Origin: JAZKAR01 sp040389065
GTDB lineage: Bacteria > Pseudomonadota > Gammaproteobacteria > Burkholderiales > Casimicrobiaceae
DNA: 64,000 bases
Reading direction: 5' to 3'
NCBI GenBank assembly: GCA_040389065.1
Contig: JAZKAR010000012.1
Location: forward strand, 62,001-126,000
Shown piece after piece: positions 35,921 to 45,039 of the stretch; the first letter of the stretch is position 1; each line of letters begins with the position of its first letter. The notes below the pieces were generated by a model that was not told where the DNA came from, ran no database searches, and saw nothing but the letters and a program-made list of their open reading frames with translations. Position numbers and translations under genes: made by a program.

Positions 35921-37699
35921 ATGCCAGATCATGCAAAAGACGATCAATTCCTTAAACCATCACTTTGGGCATTGATCAAACCTTATTTCTTCTCAGAAGA
36001 ACGTTGGATTGCTTTAGGCTTACTTGTGGCTAATATTGCTTTAAGCCTAGCGATCATATGGGTAAATGTAGAGCTAAACGGCTGGAAAGGCGAGTTCTAT
36101 AATAGCTTGCAGAATAAAAACCTTTCGGCCTTCAAAACGCTTATTTTGCAATTTACTGGCTGGGCATTTTTATTTATTATTTTTTCTGTATACCAAACCT
36201 ATCTGATGCAGTTACTGCAAATACGTTGGCGAAAATGGTTAACGGATATTTATCTAGCACGATGGATGTCAAAAGCCACACATTATCGCATGACATTTTC
36301 TTCTTACAGCTCAGATAACCCAGATCAGCGTATAGCAGAAGACTTAAAGCTATTTGTAGATGCAACTCTCTCTTTATTTTTTGGGTTGATAACCTCTATT
36401 GTAAGTTTTATTTCATTTGTTGGTATTTTATGGGTACTTTCTGGCCCTATTACATTATTTGGAATTACTATTCCGGGTTATATGGTATGGATTGCCTTAG
36501 CTTATGCATTAGTTGGCAGCTTAGGAGCGCATAAAATCGGACGCCCCTTAATTTATTTAAATGTTGACCAACAGCACCGCGAAGCCGACTTTCGTTTTGC
36601 TCTTGTTAGAGCACGCGAAAACAGCGAGGGCATTGCGCTCTATCATGGAGAACCTCAAGAATTAAAGCTTTTTCAACTACGCTTTGCGGAAGTTGTAAAA
36701 AACTGGTGGCTGATTATGAAGCAACAAAAACGCTTTAGCTGGTTCGCATCGTTTTATGGTCAATTAGCAGTCATTTTCCCGATTCTTATTGCCTCCCCTC
36801 GCTATTTCTCTGGAGCAATTCAGCTAGGGGGACTCATGCAGATTAGCAATGCATTTGATGAGCTGCAAAAGGCACTCTCGTGGTTTGTTGATAGCTATAC
36901 TCGAATTGCAGAATGGCGCTCATCTATTGAGCGTTTGAATGGGTTTATTAAAAGTATGGAGCAAAGCCCTGTTAATCTTTCTCATACGCAGGCAAATCAT
37001 ATCGCTTTTAACAATACTCAGCTTATGCTGCCTAATGGTCAAGCGCTTCTTAACATTGAAGATGTATCTATCGAACCGGGGCAACATACTTTACTAACAG
37101 GCGCCTCAGGCTCAGGCAAAAGCACGCTTTTTCGTCTTATGGCAGGTATATGGCCGTTTGCTACCGGCACCATCAAGCATCCCTCAGAAGCTGAAATTTT
37201 GTTTTTGCCACAACGGCCCTACTTACCCATTGGTTCATTAAAAATGGTGCTTACTTACCCTGAAACATCGTCTGCGCATTCTGAAGAAATCCTTCGAGAT
37301 GTTTTAACACGCGTTTATCTTCCGCACTTGATTCCATTACTTAACGAAACACATTATTGGACGCAAAACTTATCCCCCGGAGAACAACAACGCCTGGCAT
37401 TTGCCCGTGCGTTACTAATCAAACCCAAATGGCTTTTTTTAGATGAATCTACAAGTGCTTTAGATTTCGATGTAGAACAAGCACTTTATACCCTGCTGCA
37501 TGAAAGCATACCGCAAACAACAATTATCTCTATTGCCCATCGGCACAGCTTACGCGTCTTTCACAAACAAGAATGGGCTATTATTTCACCTCGTCATCAT
37601 CATTCACTTGAAAATGAAAGAGAGGGTGAATCAAAATCATTACCGACGCTACACCAGCGACCGTTACAACGTCGAATAAATCGATTCAAGCCTACTTAA
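35921..37699 (+). CDS. BacA/YddA-type ABC transporter (fused permease-ATPase)
   Basis: A 592-residue fused ABC protein: a membrane domain (about 1-340) with the SbmA/BacA-like pattern (LNGWKGEFYNSLQNKNLSAF and RWRKWLTDIYLARWMSKATHYRM), then an ATPase with Walker A GASGSGKST (394-402), signature LSPGEQQR (484-491) and Walker B WLFLDE (504-509). E. coli YddA and the mycobacterial B12/peptide importer Rv1819c share this architecture. Substrates of the family include cobalamin, bleomycin-like peptides and very-long-chain fatty acid precursors; which applies here is unknown. The gene stands alone. Confidence 0.85.
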   Translation: MPDHAKDDQFLKPSLWALIKPYFFSEERWIALGLLVANIALSLAIIWVNVELNGWKGEFYNSLQNKNLSAFKTLILQFTGWAFLFIIFSVYQTYLMQLLQIRWRKWLTDIYLARWMSKATHYRMTFSSYSSDNPDQRIAEDLKLFVDATLSLFFGLITSIVSFISFVGILWVLSGPITLFGITIPGYMVWIALAYALVGSLGAHKIGRPLIYLNVDQQHREADFRFALVRARENSEGIALYHGEPQELKLFQLRFAEVVKNWWLIMKQQKRFSWFASFYGQLAVIFPILIASPRYFSGAIQLGGLMQISNAFDELQKALSWFVDSYTRIAEWRSSIERLNGFIKSMEQSPVNLSHTQANHIAFNNTQLMLPNGQALLNIEDVSIEPGQHTLLTGASGSGKSTLFRLMAGIWPFATGTIKHPSEAEILFLPQRPYLPIGSLKMVLTYPETSSAHSEEILRDVLTRVYLPHLIPLLNETHYWTQNLSPGEQQRLAFARALLIKPKWLFLDESTSALDFDVEQALYTLLHESIPQTTIISIAHRHSLRVFHKQEWAIISPRHHHSLENEREGESKSLPTLHQRPLQRRINRFKPT

Positions 37700-37807
37700 A
37701 ATGTATCTTTACCGTTATCTACTGTTTGAAAATCAGTAAAAGCGCATGGTATAAGCCTGCAAGGTATACTATAACCACTTCGTTTTGTGACCCTGAGGAA
37801 GCCTTCA

Positions 37808-38275
37808 ATGAAAAAAAGAATTGCCCTTTATTGTTTTGCGCTAGTTTGCTCAAGCGTAGTTCATGCAGAAGAAATTGGCGCAGTCAGTACCGCGTTTCAG
37901 CTATTAGGAGCCAACCACAAAGTTGTTATAGAGGCTTTTGATGACCCTTCTGTTCAGGGTGTTTCATGTTATGTTGGTCGAGCAAAAACAGGTGGAATTA
38001 AAGGTACATTTGGAATTGCTAAAGACCCTTCTCGCTATTCGATTTCTTGTGTGCAAACAGGCGCGCTTCGCTTTTTAACGCCGTTGCCGAACACAGAAGA
38101 AGTTTTTAAAGAAAGCGCTTCGTTTATTTTTAAACATGTGCGTGTTGTTCGTATTGTTGATGTAAAGCGTAATACGCTTACATATTTGACGTATTCAGAC
38201 AGAGTCATTGAAGGCAGCCCTGATAATGCTATCGCGGCCATTCCTGTGCTAACACAAAAAATTCCTGTTAAATAA
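37808..38275 (+). CDS. creA: CreA-family periplasmic protein
   Basis: A 155-residue protein with a signal peptide (MKKRIALYCFALVCSSVVHA). The core IGAVSTAFQLLGANHKVVIEAFDDPSVQGVSCYVGRAKTGGI...AKDPSRYSISCVQTG matches the CreA family, whose function is unsettled. Two cysteines are in the usual positions. The ATG at 37808 is preferred (GAGGAAG upstream) over an earlier frame start at 37787. Downstream a hairpin may end the transcript. Confidence 0.9.
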   Translation: MKKRIALYCFALVCSSVVHAEEIGAVSTAFQLLGANHKVVIEAFDDPSVQGVSCYVGRAKTGGIKGTFGIAKDPSRYSISCVQTGALRFLTPLPNTEEVFKESASFIFKHVRVVRIVDVKRNTLTYLTYSDRVIEGSPDNAIAAIPVLTQKIPVK

Positions 38276-38345
38276 ACGATAGCCATATTATTCTGTTTAC
38301 TTAATATTTTTCATATCTTTTGTTTTACTAAATATGTTCAAGTAT

Positions 38346-38387
38346 TATGCCTGTCTGAACCTTATTAATGCATATAGGGCAGGCATA
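38346..38387 (+). terminator. terminator-like hairpin after creA
   Basis: TATGCCTG pairs with CAGGCATA around a loop of 26 bases, about 70 bases after the creA stop, followed by an AT-rich run without a clear T tract. Confidence 0.3.
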
Positions 38388-38533
38388 CAATATATTATTT
38401 TGCAATTAGTGATCTTAGCAATGATCAGATAAAACCATTGCACTCTACAGACTCATACTATTATTTCTTTCTAACATAAGCCTTTTCACATAACGTATGA
38501 ACTGGCTTCTGAAAAAAGCTGGAGCACAGAATA

Positions 38534-38926
38534 ATGATCGAATGCGCTATTCTGTTAGAAGCACGAAATCCTGCAAAAAATATATTCCGCTCCTATTTTA
38601 TCACTGCGCGCTATGATCTTTTCAAGCGATTATCAGTAGAAGTAACGCATGGCAGAATAGGCGCTCGAGGAAAACGATCAACATTTCATCCTAGCAATGA
38701 ACAAGAAGCCTTTGAATATATCGCTGCTCTTTTACAGCGCAGAGCAAGCGCGTTTCAACGGCTAGGCACATCCTACACATTAAAATATTATTCAGGTAAG
38801 TGGAATATGGATGAAGCCCTCTTCCCTTTTAGGCAAACTTTATTGTTTGAAGATACCTCTTCAACATCAGAAAAGAAAACCTCAATTAAAGAAATTATTA
38901 AAGACGGTGAAGGTCTTTTTGGTTGA
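38534..38926 (+). CDS. WGR-domain protein
   Basis: A 130-residue protein made of one WGR-like domain. The diagnostic positions are ARNPAKNIFRSYFITARYDLF, HGRIGARGKRSTFHPSNEQEAFEYI, then a helical end. WGR domains occur in PARP-like and other proteins, usually in DNA- or RNA-end sensing, but short bacterial WGR proteins are not characterised. The usual WGR tryptophan is replaced (THGRIG). GGAG precedes the ATG. A palindromic mobile element follows about 100 bases downstream. Confidence 0.75.
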   Translation: MIECAILLEARNPAKNIFRSYFITARYDLFKRLSVEVTHGRIGARGKRSTFHPSNEQEAFEYIAALLQRRASAFQRLGTSYTLKYYSGKWNMDEALFPFRQTLLFEDTSSTSEKKTSIKEIIKDGEGLFG

Positions 38927-39402
38927 ATATATTTTTCGATCTTAAGTATTAAAGAGAAAAAATCACACAAAACAGCTATTGCTAGCCCTCCTCTGCTAGA
39001 AAATTCTATACGGTAGTTTATTTATGTACTTAGAAGTTACGCAGTTGAGCGCTATCAAGGCATAGCAACGCAGACAGTACAAAGAAGTACGGCAAGTTGC
39101 TATAACGCAGAGAGAGCCAACTGCGTAACTTCTAGTACTATTCAATATTTAATTTCTTATTATCTTCTAAAATACATTATAATCAACCAAATTTTTTATC
39201 CCTTTAAAAAAATAGTTTGGTTATTAAGAAACGACAAGTACAAGGCACGTTTAATCTATCTATTTGTAGTGCAGACAGAAAAGCTAAAATGAATATGATG
39301 CCTATTCGCTATTTATAATAACTTGTCTTTACTTATTCACGTTTCCTTAAAAGGGATAAATCAATCATTTTTTAATAACCTCTCTTACAATAGGAAAAAA
39401 CT
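38927..39402. other. AT-rich intergenic region with copy B and the hns promoter region
   Basis: A 476-base gap between the WGR gene and hns. It includes the palindromic element copy B (39031-39134). The rest, 39135-39402, is A/T-rich and should hold the hns promoter; H-NS genes commonly bind their own AT-rich upstream DNA. I see no further gene. Confidence 0.5.
39031..39134. mobile_element. palindromic MITE-like element, copy B (104 bp)
   Basis: Differs from copy A at one base (GCAGACAG instead of GCAGGCAG). Same terminal repeats TAGAAGTTACG and CGTAACTTCTA, same TA ends, no ORF. The near-identity of copies in unrelated loci (ssu and hns) points to recent movement. Confidence 0.85.
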
Positions 39403-39732
39403 ATGAGTGCCACATTAGATGATCTTCTCTCATCATTATCATTACAAGAATTGCTAGCAGCTCGTGAGAAAATTGAAGAGCGTATTGTTCGTGTTCAACG
39501 CTCTGAGCATAATGCAGCAAGAAAAAAGATTCTTGAACTTGCCCGTTTGCATGGAATTGATGTTTCTTTTTCAGAGGGTGAAGAAGCTTCTAAAAAAAGC
39601 AAGCTTCCTCCTAAATATCGTAATCCTGAAAATCAAAAACAAACTTGGCCTGGTCATGGCAAAAAACCAGCTTGGCTTGAAGGTCTGTTAGCTAAAGGTC
39701 ATAAAGTAGACGAGTTTCTGATTCAGCCGTAA
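39403..39732 (+). CDS. hns: H-NS family histone-like DNA-binding protein
   Basis: A 109-residue nucleoid protein that silences AT-rich DNA. The N-terminal coiled-coil oligomerisation region (LDDLLSSLSLQELLAAREKIEERIVRVQRSEH) and the C-terminal DNA-binding core (KYRNPENQKQTWPGHGKKPAWLEGLL) are intact. The AT-hook-like loop reads TWPGHGKKP in place of the usual TWTGRGR-P, but keeps the GXG turn. Given the AT-rich genes in this window it is a plausible silencer of them. A 14-bp hairpin follows. Confidence 0.88.
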   Translation: MSATLDDLLSSLSLQELLAAREKIEERIVRVQRSEHNAARKKILELARLHGIDVSFSEGEEASKKSKLPPKYRNPENQKQTWPGHGKKPAWLEGLLAKGHKVDEFLIQP

Positions 39733-39758
39733 TAAAATTACGCTAGCTCTAGCAACGC

Positions 39759-39808
39759 TTCCCTTCCTCTTTTAAATACATAACCGATAACTATAAAGAG
39801 GATGGGAA
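39759..39808 (+). terminator. hairpin after hns
   Basis: TTCCCTTCCTCTTT pairs with AAAGAGGATGGGAA (13 of 14 positions) around a 22-base loop, 27 bases after the hns stop. No T tract; termination is likely but not certain. Confidence 0.45.
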
Positions 39809-39883
39809 ATTAACCTTCATTAGCACACGCTTCCTTCCTGCCTATCACCGAGATATTAGAGGCTACTTTTCGGAAGGAAATCC

Positions 39884-40186
39884 GTGCATCAGAAAATCAT
39901 TTACATTCATACAAAAGCCCCTTCTAAACCTCAAATCAGCACTTCGTGTAATGGGTGCGGCATTTGCTGCTTAGCTGAATTATGCCCCTATGGCATGCTA
40001 CGTTTTTTACGTATAAAAGGACCCTGCCCTGCACTTGAATGGGAAACTGAACATAATCGATATGTCTGTGGATTTTTGAAACACGCTAAAAATCCGGCTT
40101 TGCGCTGGTGGATAAAAAGAAGTATTGCCGCTGAAAAAGGATGTGATAGCACTGCTTCTATTGAAAATATTGCCCATTGCTCATAA
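39884..40186 (+). CDS. CxxCxxCC-type small Fe-S cluster-like protein (YkgJ/YcgN-related)
   Basis: A 100-residue protein rich in cysteine: CNGCGICC (Cys22, 25, 28, 29), LCPYG (Cys34), GPCPAL (Cys48) and YVCGF (Cys62), the pattern of the zinc/iron-chelating CxxCxxCC family (YkgJ-like). Its function is not established. The start is GTG at 39884, preceded by GGAAGGAAA. It ends 13 bases from the end of lapB, which is on the other strand. Confidence 0.7.
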   Translation: MHQKIIYIHTKAPSKPQISTSCNGCGICCLAELCPYGMLRFLRIKGPCPALEWETEHNRYVCGFLKHAKNPALRWWIKRSIAAEKGCDSTASIENIAHCS

Positions 40187-40199
40187 CACGTGAGACATT

Positions 40200-41387
40200 T
40201 TAAGATCGAAGCTCGGGCACGATAGGAAAAGGTTCCCAAGCACGACACGCCGGACACTGCCAATGGTGCCGATGCGCCACAAAACCGCAACTTTCGCATC
40301 GGTAAATTTCATAGCGTCGGCTGTATACTTGTAAAACATGCGTCACTAAGGTCGCATCTTCATTATTAACATCTTCATGGCGCTCGCGGCGCGTTAATGC
40401 AAGCTTAAGCTGAATAAACGCCTTTAATAATGAAGGTGAAGGATATTCAGCTAATGCATCAAAAATGTTCTTTACTAAACCTTGCGGGTAATCATCATAT
40501 GTCATTGCCCACTCGCTCAGTGGCACAAGAAGCGCAGGAATTCGATGCCGTTCATAATAGCTTTTAAGATAATGATAGGTAGCCTCACGCGTGCCTAAAA
40601 CTTCATCGGCTCGCTGCAATAAAGGGATCGCTAGTAGAATAGCATCAGGCTGATAAGTTTCCATCTCTAAACAGCTTTGCCTTACTGTTTCGAGCAAACC
40701 CTGCTGTACAGCAGACTCTGCACGCAATAACTGTGCACGCAAGCTATGAGGATTTTCTAGCAAAGCAGATAATAAGACCGCCTCTGCTTCTGCCCATAAT
40801 TGACGGCTAATATACTGTACTGCCTGCTCGCATCGGTAATGCGCAATAACTTTTGACTCCGAACGCATGGCTTTTACTGCCCAGTGCCGTCGATGCTCTA
40901 TTGCACGATCCCACTGAGCACTTTTTTCAAATAACTCAACCAATGCTCTTTCAGCTTCTAAACCTTGCTCAGAATCTTCTTTTAACGTTAACAATACACT
41001 TTCTGCACGATCCCACAAACCTGCAGATAGGTAATCTCTTGCTAATGCTAGAGAAGCTTCGTTTCTTAACGTTTGGGTAACTCGGGGAGAATGCTGTAAT
41101 TGCTCATGCAAGTAGACAGCTTGTTGAAAACGCCCTTGCCTTCGATACAACTCGCCCAAAGCAAGTTGAAGCTCACCCGCATCGGGCTGGCGCTTTAATA
41201 CTTCTGAGAGAAATAAAGTTGCTTCGTCTGTACGGTGCGCAAGAATAGCTTTTAAAGAATCGAAATACTGGCGTGGTAGCTCAGCCGCCTCACGCATTAA
41301 ATACCAAATATCTAAGCGTGCGCTTGCCCATCCTAATGCAAAAAATAGAGGGGGTAATACAAGCCAAAGCGAAAAATCGTTATCCAT
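40200..41387 (-). CDS. lapB: lipopolysaccharide assembly protein LapB (YciM)
   Basis: A 395-residue inner-membrane tetratricopeptide protein: one N-terminal helix, nine or so TPR motifs, then a rubredoxin-type zinc knuckle (YRCESCGFVAHRHHWQCPACRAWEPF) at the C-terminus. LapB tunes LPS synthesis by delivering LpxC to FtsH. The family link with lapA, ihfB and rpsA on the same strand is normal. The ATG at 41387 is used; a GTG at 41393 is possible. A 319-base gap separates it from lapA; in most genomes the two abut. Confidence 0.9.
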   Translation of the reverse strand: MDNDFSLWLVLPPLFFALGWASARLDIWYLMREAAELPRQYFDSLKAILAHRTDEATLFLSEVLKRQPDAGELQLALGELYRRQGRFQQAVYLHEQLQHSPRVTQTLRNEASLALARDYLSAGLWDRAESVLLTLKEDSEQGLEAERALVELFEKSAQWDRAIEHRRHWAVKAMRSESKVIAHYRCEQAVQYISRQLWAEAEAVLLSALLENPHSLRAQLLRAESAVQQGLLETVRQSCLEMETYQPDAILLAIPLLQRADEVLGTREATYHYLKSYYERHRIPALLVPLSEWAMTYDDYPQGLVKNIFDALAEYPSPSLLKAFIQLKLALTRRERHEDVNNEDATLVTHVLQVYSRRYEIYRCESCGFVAHRHHWQCPACRAWEPFPIVPELRS

Positions 41388-41712
41388 ACTCACCAGGAGC
41401 TAATAAAATGATTTATATGGCTTGCTAAAATTAATTGCTTTATCTAAATGAAAACCTGAAAGAATATTTCACTCATGCATAAAATAGCTGTTCAAATTTT
41501 TAACAGTACTGCTGCTTAAATATTAATATACTATTTAAGTAACAATCTCCTGAAACAAATTTTACTACACGCATTTACATACTATATGAAATAATCGAGT
41601 TAGACTTTTAGCACACTAATAGGCAAAGCACATACACATTTGATGCGAACGATCAAAAAATTTTGAACAGTAAAAAGAAAATTAACAACGATCTTCTCTC
41701 ACTAAATAAGTG
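41388..41712. other. unusual gap between lapB and lapA
   Basis: About 325 AT-rich bases with no gene. CTGTT-CAAATTTTT-AACAG (about 41488-41506) is itself a small hairpin, and a related AAAAAATTTTGAACAG lies near 41656-41671 in opposite orientation. Such inverted repeats around otherwise anonymous DNA suggest an old insertion, but nothing recognisable remains. It may now carry a separate promoter for lapB. Confidence 0.35.
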
Positions 41713-42066
41713 CTAAATACCATAATGACGATGTTCGTCTTCACCTTTAGGAGAAGCAGGAACTGCGCGTAATGCCTCTACTACGGATGAAATACGGGGC
41801 GTGCTATCAGCATCAACAGATTGTGTTTTAGATAAAGAAAGTAACTCTGACGTTTGCCGCCTTTTCCAATGTCTAAACTGTAAACGACTTGTTGTATAAC
41901 CTAATAACAAACCTATGAAACCAGCTAAAACCAGCCAAAGAAAAAAAGGCAGGGTGAGGCTATACCCAAGATAAAGGTGTAGTGTTTGAGGCTGCTTATT
42001 TTTAACAAATAACAGCGCCAATACTAAAATCACAACTACCCTGAGAACAGCCCACACTCTACGCAT
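41713..42066 (-). CDS. lapA: lipopolysaccharide assembly protein LapA-like
   Basis: A 117-residue protein with two membrane helices (LRVVVILVLALLFVKNKQ and LPFFLWLVLAGFIGLLLGY), the DUF1049/LapA arrangement, then a basic cytosolic tail. The C-terminal 35 residues (after RRQTSELLSLSKTQ) are longer than in E. coli LapA. It lies 26 bases downstream of ihfB, as in most beta- and gammaproteobacteria. Function is inferred from that conserved placement. Confidence 0.85.
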   Translation of the reverse strand: MRRVWAVLRVVVILVLALLFVKNKQPQTLHLYLGYSLTLPFFLWLVLAGFIGLLLGYTTSRLQFRHWKRRQTSELLSLSKTQSVDADSTPRISSVVEALRAVPASPKGEDEHRHYGI

Positions 42067-42092
42067 ATTAATTAACCCAGTCTTCCTAAAGA

Positions 42093-42413
42093 TCAGTCAC
42101 GCTTAGCAGCAGATGCTGCAGATTTACCTGCACCTGATGTCGGACGTAATGATTCTCGCAAATATTTACCTGCTTTGAAGCTAGGAAAATATTTACCATG
42201 CATCGGAAAAGTTTCTCCTGAGCGAGGGTTACGAGCAACTCGGGGAGGACGGTAGCTTAAATCAAAGCTACCGAATCCACGAATTTCAATACGTTGGCCT
42301 GAGGCCAACGTTTCGCTCATTTGACCCAGAATCATGTCAACGACTTCTTCAGCTTTGCGAAGACTCATCCCCGAAAGACTACTTAATCGAATCACAAGAT
42401 CAGAACGGTTCAC
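42093..42413 (-). CDS. ihfB: integration host factor subunit beta
   Basis: A 106-residue DNA-bending protein that pairs with IhfA. The core (LVIRLSSLSGMSLRKAEEVVDMILGQMSETLASGQRIEIRGFGSFDLSYRPPRVARNPRSGE) and the intercalating proline region (RNPRSGETF) are present. The start is GTG at 42413, with AAGGA overlapping the end of rpsA seven bases upstream. The C-terminal SGAGKSAASAAKRD tail is alanine/serine-rich, as in betaproteobacterial homologues. Confidence 0.95.
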   Translation of the reverse strand: MNRSDLVIRLSSLSGMSLRKAEEVVDMILGQMSETLASGQRIEIRGFGSFDLSYRPPRVARNPRSGETFPMHGKYFPSFKAGKYLRESLRPTSGAGKSAASAAKRD

Positions 42414-42420
42414 GGCTTGA

Positions 42421-44130
42421 TTATCCTTGTTGAGATTGATCCAACTTAGCCTTCAAGAGTGCACCCAGGTTGGTCGTTCCGGCTCCGGCGATATGCTCGC
42501 CAGAGGCCTTCTGGATAGCCTCTTGCTCATCAGCACTGTCTTTTGCTTTAACAGACAGACTAATACTACGGCTCTTACGATCCACACTGCTAATCATTGC
42601 TACAATGCTATCACCTTCTTTGAGGCGCTCACGCACATCCTCTACACGCTCACGAGAAATCTCGGAAGCACGTAGGTAGCCCTCTACATCATCGGCTAAC
42701 TGAATAACCGCACCTTTTGCGTCCAAGGTTTTTACAACACCTTGAACAATCTGACCTTTGTCATTTTGCGAAACATAGGTCATAAAAGGATCATTATCAA
42801 GTTGCTTGATACCTAAAGAAATTCTCTCGCGCTCTACATCAATGGCAAGAATAACTGCCTCAACTTCATCGCCTTTCTTGAAGTTGCGGACAACATCTTC
42901 ACCTGTTTGTGCCCAAGAGAGGTCTGAAAGATGTACTAAACCATCGATATTGCCAGGCAATCCGATAAATACACCAAAATCAGTAATAGATTTAATCTGA
43001 CCGCGCACGCGCTCGCCTTTGGTATGGCCCGTTGCAAACTCTTCCCAAGGATTAGGTTTGCATTGTTTCATACCTAAAGAGATACGACGACGTTCTTCAT
43101 CAATCTCAAGAATCATCACCTCAACTTCGTCACCTAACTGCACAACTTTGCCGGGGTGTACATTCTTGTTTGTCCAGTCCATTTCTGAAACGTGAACTAA
43201 ACCTTCAATACCTTGCTCGATTTCAACAAAAGCGCCGTAATCGGTCATGTTGGTTACTTTACCAAACAAGCGAGTACCAGCTGGGTAACGCTGTGCTAAA
43301 CCAACCCAAGGATCATCGCCTAATTGTTTAAGACCTAACGATACACGGTTTTTCTCTTGATCGAACTTCAATACTTTTGCAGTAACTTCATCACCAACTG
43401 CCAATAACTCTGAAGGATGCTTTACTCGTCTCCAAGCAAGATCAGTGATGTGCAACAAGCCATCAATTCCGCCTAGATCAACGAACGCACCGTAATCTGT
43501 AATATTTTTAACAACACCTTTAACAACGGAGCCTTCTTGCAAGTTAGCAAGAAGTGCTTCGCGCTCTGCGCCTAAGCTAGCTTCAAGCACAGCGCGGCGT
43601 GATACCACGACGTTATTACGCTTACGATCAAGCTTAATAACTTTAAATTCAAGGGTTTTACCTTCATAGGGGGTTGTATCTTTGATAGGACGCACATCGA
43701 CCAGTGAACCTGGCAAAAATGCACGCACGCTATTTACAAGAACCGTTAAACCACCTTTTACTTTACCTGTAATTGTACCTGTTACCAGGTCTTGTCTTTC
43801 CATTGCTACTTCAAGATCATTCCAGGCAGCTAAGCGTTTTGCACGATCACGGGAAAGTCGGGTCTCACCATGGCCATCTTCCAATGTTTCAATCGCAACT
43901 TGTACGAAATCACCAATTTTAACAGTCACCTCACCCGCATCATTATGAAACTCTTCAATAGCGATTACGCTTTCGGATTTTAAACCTGCATTCACAATCA
44001 CACGATTAGGTTCAATACGTACAACTTCAGCTGTAATCACTTCGCCTGTACGCATTTCTTGACGTAACAGACTCTCTTCAAATAAGGCGGCAAAACTCTC
44101 TATACCGAGAGGTGTTGTATTAGGGGTCAT
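42421..44130 (-). CDS. rpsA: 30S ribosomal protein S1
   Basis: A 569-residue protein with six S1 RNA-binding repeats; the GAFVD/GAFVE and GLVH/GLLH signatures recur about every 87 residues (for example KNITDYGAFVDLGGIDGLLHITD and KSITDFGVFIGLPGNIDGLVHLSD). S1 helps start translation on structured mRNAs. Its position after cmk and before ihfB is the standard order. Length is a little above E. coli (557). Certain. Confidence 0.98.
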   Translation of the reverse strand: MTPNTTPLGIESFAALFEESLLRQEMRTGEVITAEVVRIEPNRVIVNAGLKSESVIAIEEFHNDAGEVTVKIGDFVQVAIETLEDGHGETRLSRDRAKRLAAWNDLEVAMERQDLVTGTITGKVKGGLTVLVNSVRAFLPGSLVDVRPIKDTTPYEGKTLEFKVIKLDRKRNNVVVSRRAVLEASLGAEREALLANLQEGSVVKGVVKNITDYGAFVDLGGIDGLLHITDLAWRRVKHPSELLAVGDEVTAKVLKFDQEKNRVSLGLKQLGDDPWVGLAQRYPAGTRLFGKVTNMTDYGAFVEIEQGIEGLVHVSEMDWTNKNVHPGKVVQLGDEVEVMILEIDEERRRISLGMKQCKPNPWEEFATGHTKGERVRGQIKSITDFGVFIGLPGNIDGLVHLSDLSWAQTGEDVVRNFKKGDEVEAVILAIDVERERISLGIKQLDNDPFMTYVSQNDKGQIVQGVVKTLDAKGAVIQLADDVEGYLRASEISRERVEDVRERLKEGDSIVAMISSVDRKSRSISLSVKAKDSADEQEAIQKASGEHIAGAGTTNLGALLKAKLDQSQQG

Positions 44131-44218
44131 AAAAAGAATAATCTCTTAGTTAAAATTACTAAAATTAGTCATAAAAGAAGGGTATTTATTTTTAATAAAT
44201 ACATCCTTCACCTTTAGC

Positions 44219-44887
44219 TTAAGTAAATCGATGGACAATTTTTTTGACCACCTGATCAACCGATAAGCCTGATGTATCCAGCAAGTAAGCCCCTTGCGCC
44301 CTGCGCAGCGGAGCAATTGCTCGCTCACTATCCCGTTGATCACGCAAACGGATTTCATGGACAATCTGAGAAAGATTAGCAGAGAAGCCTTGCTCAAGCA
44401 ACTGCTTGAAACGTCGGTAAGCTCGAACCTCAGTACTTGCTGTTAAAAAAACCTTCAAATTTGCGTATGGAAACACCACTGTTCCCATATCTCGCCCATC
44501 TGCCACTAAGCCAGGTAAAACGACGCAACGACGCTGATATTCAAGCAGCGCCTCACGTAATTCAGGCCATACTGCAATTTCAGAAGCACGTTGACCACAT
44601 GCTTGTTCTCGTAATACAACACTGACCTCTTCTCCGTCAAGCCAAATAGCGCCATCATCCGCTCGCAAATGTAGCGTTTTTGCAATATTCACTAATTGCG
44701 CAACATTTTTAGATGCGATACCCGCTTGTAAAGAGCTATACGCTACAGCCCTATACAATACGCCACTATCAAGGTAATGAAAACCTAGTATTTTCGCGAC
44801 TCGACGTGCGACAGTGCCTTTTCCTGACGCTGTTGGACCATCAATCGCAATGACTGGGACTAGACAGCCGCTATCAGTCAATTCCAC
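44219..44887 (-). CDS. cmk: cytidylate kinase
   Basis: A 222-residue kinase converting CMP/dCMP to the diphosphates. P-loop GPTASGKGT (17-25), the LDSGVLYRAVAY segment, the DGRDMGTVVFPYANLKVFLTAS core and RRFKQLLEQG are typical. It begins the cmk-rpsA-ihfB-lapA-lapB run on the minus strand. aroA, which often precedes cmk, is not present; the adjacent gene is a divergent peptide-binding protein. The first 10 residues before PVIAIDG are an N-terminal extension. Confidence 0.96.
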   Translation of the reverse strand: MELTDSGCLVPVIAIDGPTASGKGTVARRVAKILGFHYLDSGVLYRAVAYSSLQAGIASKNVAQLVNIAKTLHLRADDGAIWLDGEEVSVVLREQACGQRASEIAVWPELREALLEYQRRCVVLPGLVADGRDMGTVVFPYANLKVFLTASTEVRAYRRFKQLLEQGFSANLSQIVHEIRLRDQRDSERAIAPLRRAQGAYLLDTSGLSVDQVVKKIVHRFT

Positions 44888-45039
44888 AATAGCCCCCTTG
44901 TTCTAGCTTGATGGAAGAGAATCATACTGTGTTTCGCTCCTTATTGCTTGTCTCCTATAGTCTCCCTTATGTCATACAGGCCTTTTATCATTTTTTGATA
45001 GAATTGCGTAATGGGTTAAAACGGTTTTTTTCGCCTATT

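Noticed and set aside
42427..43948. Plus-strand frames inside rpsA
   Set aside because: Antisense shadows of the repeated S1 domains.
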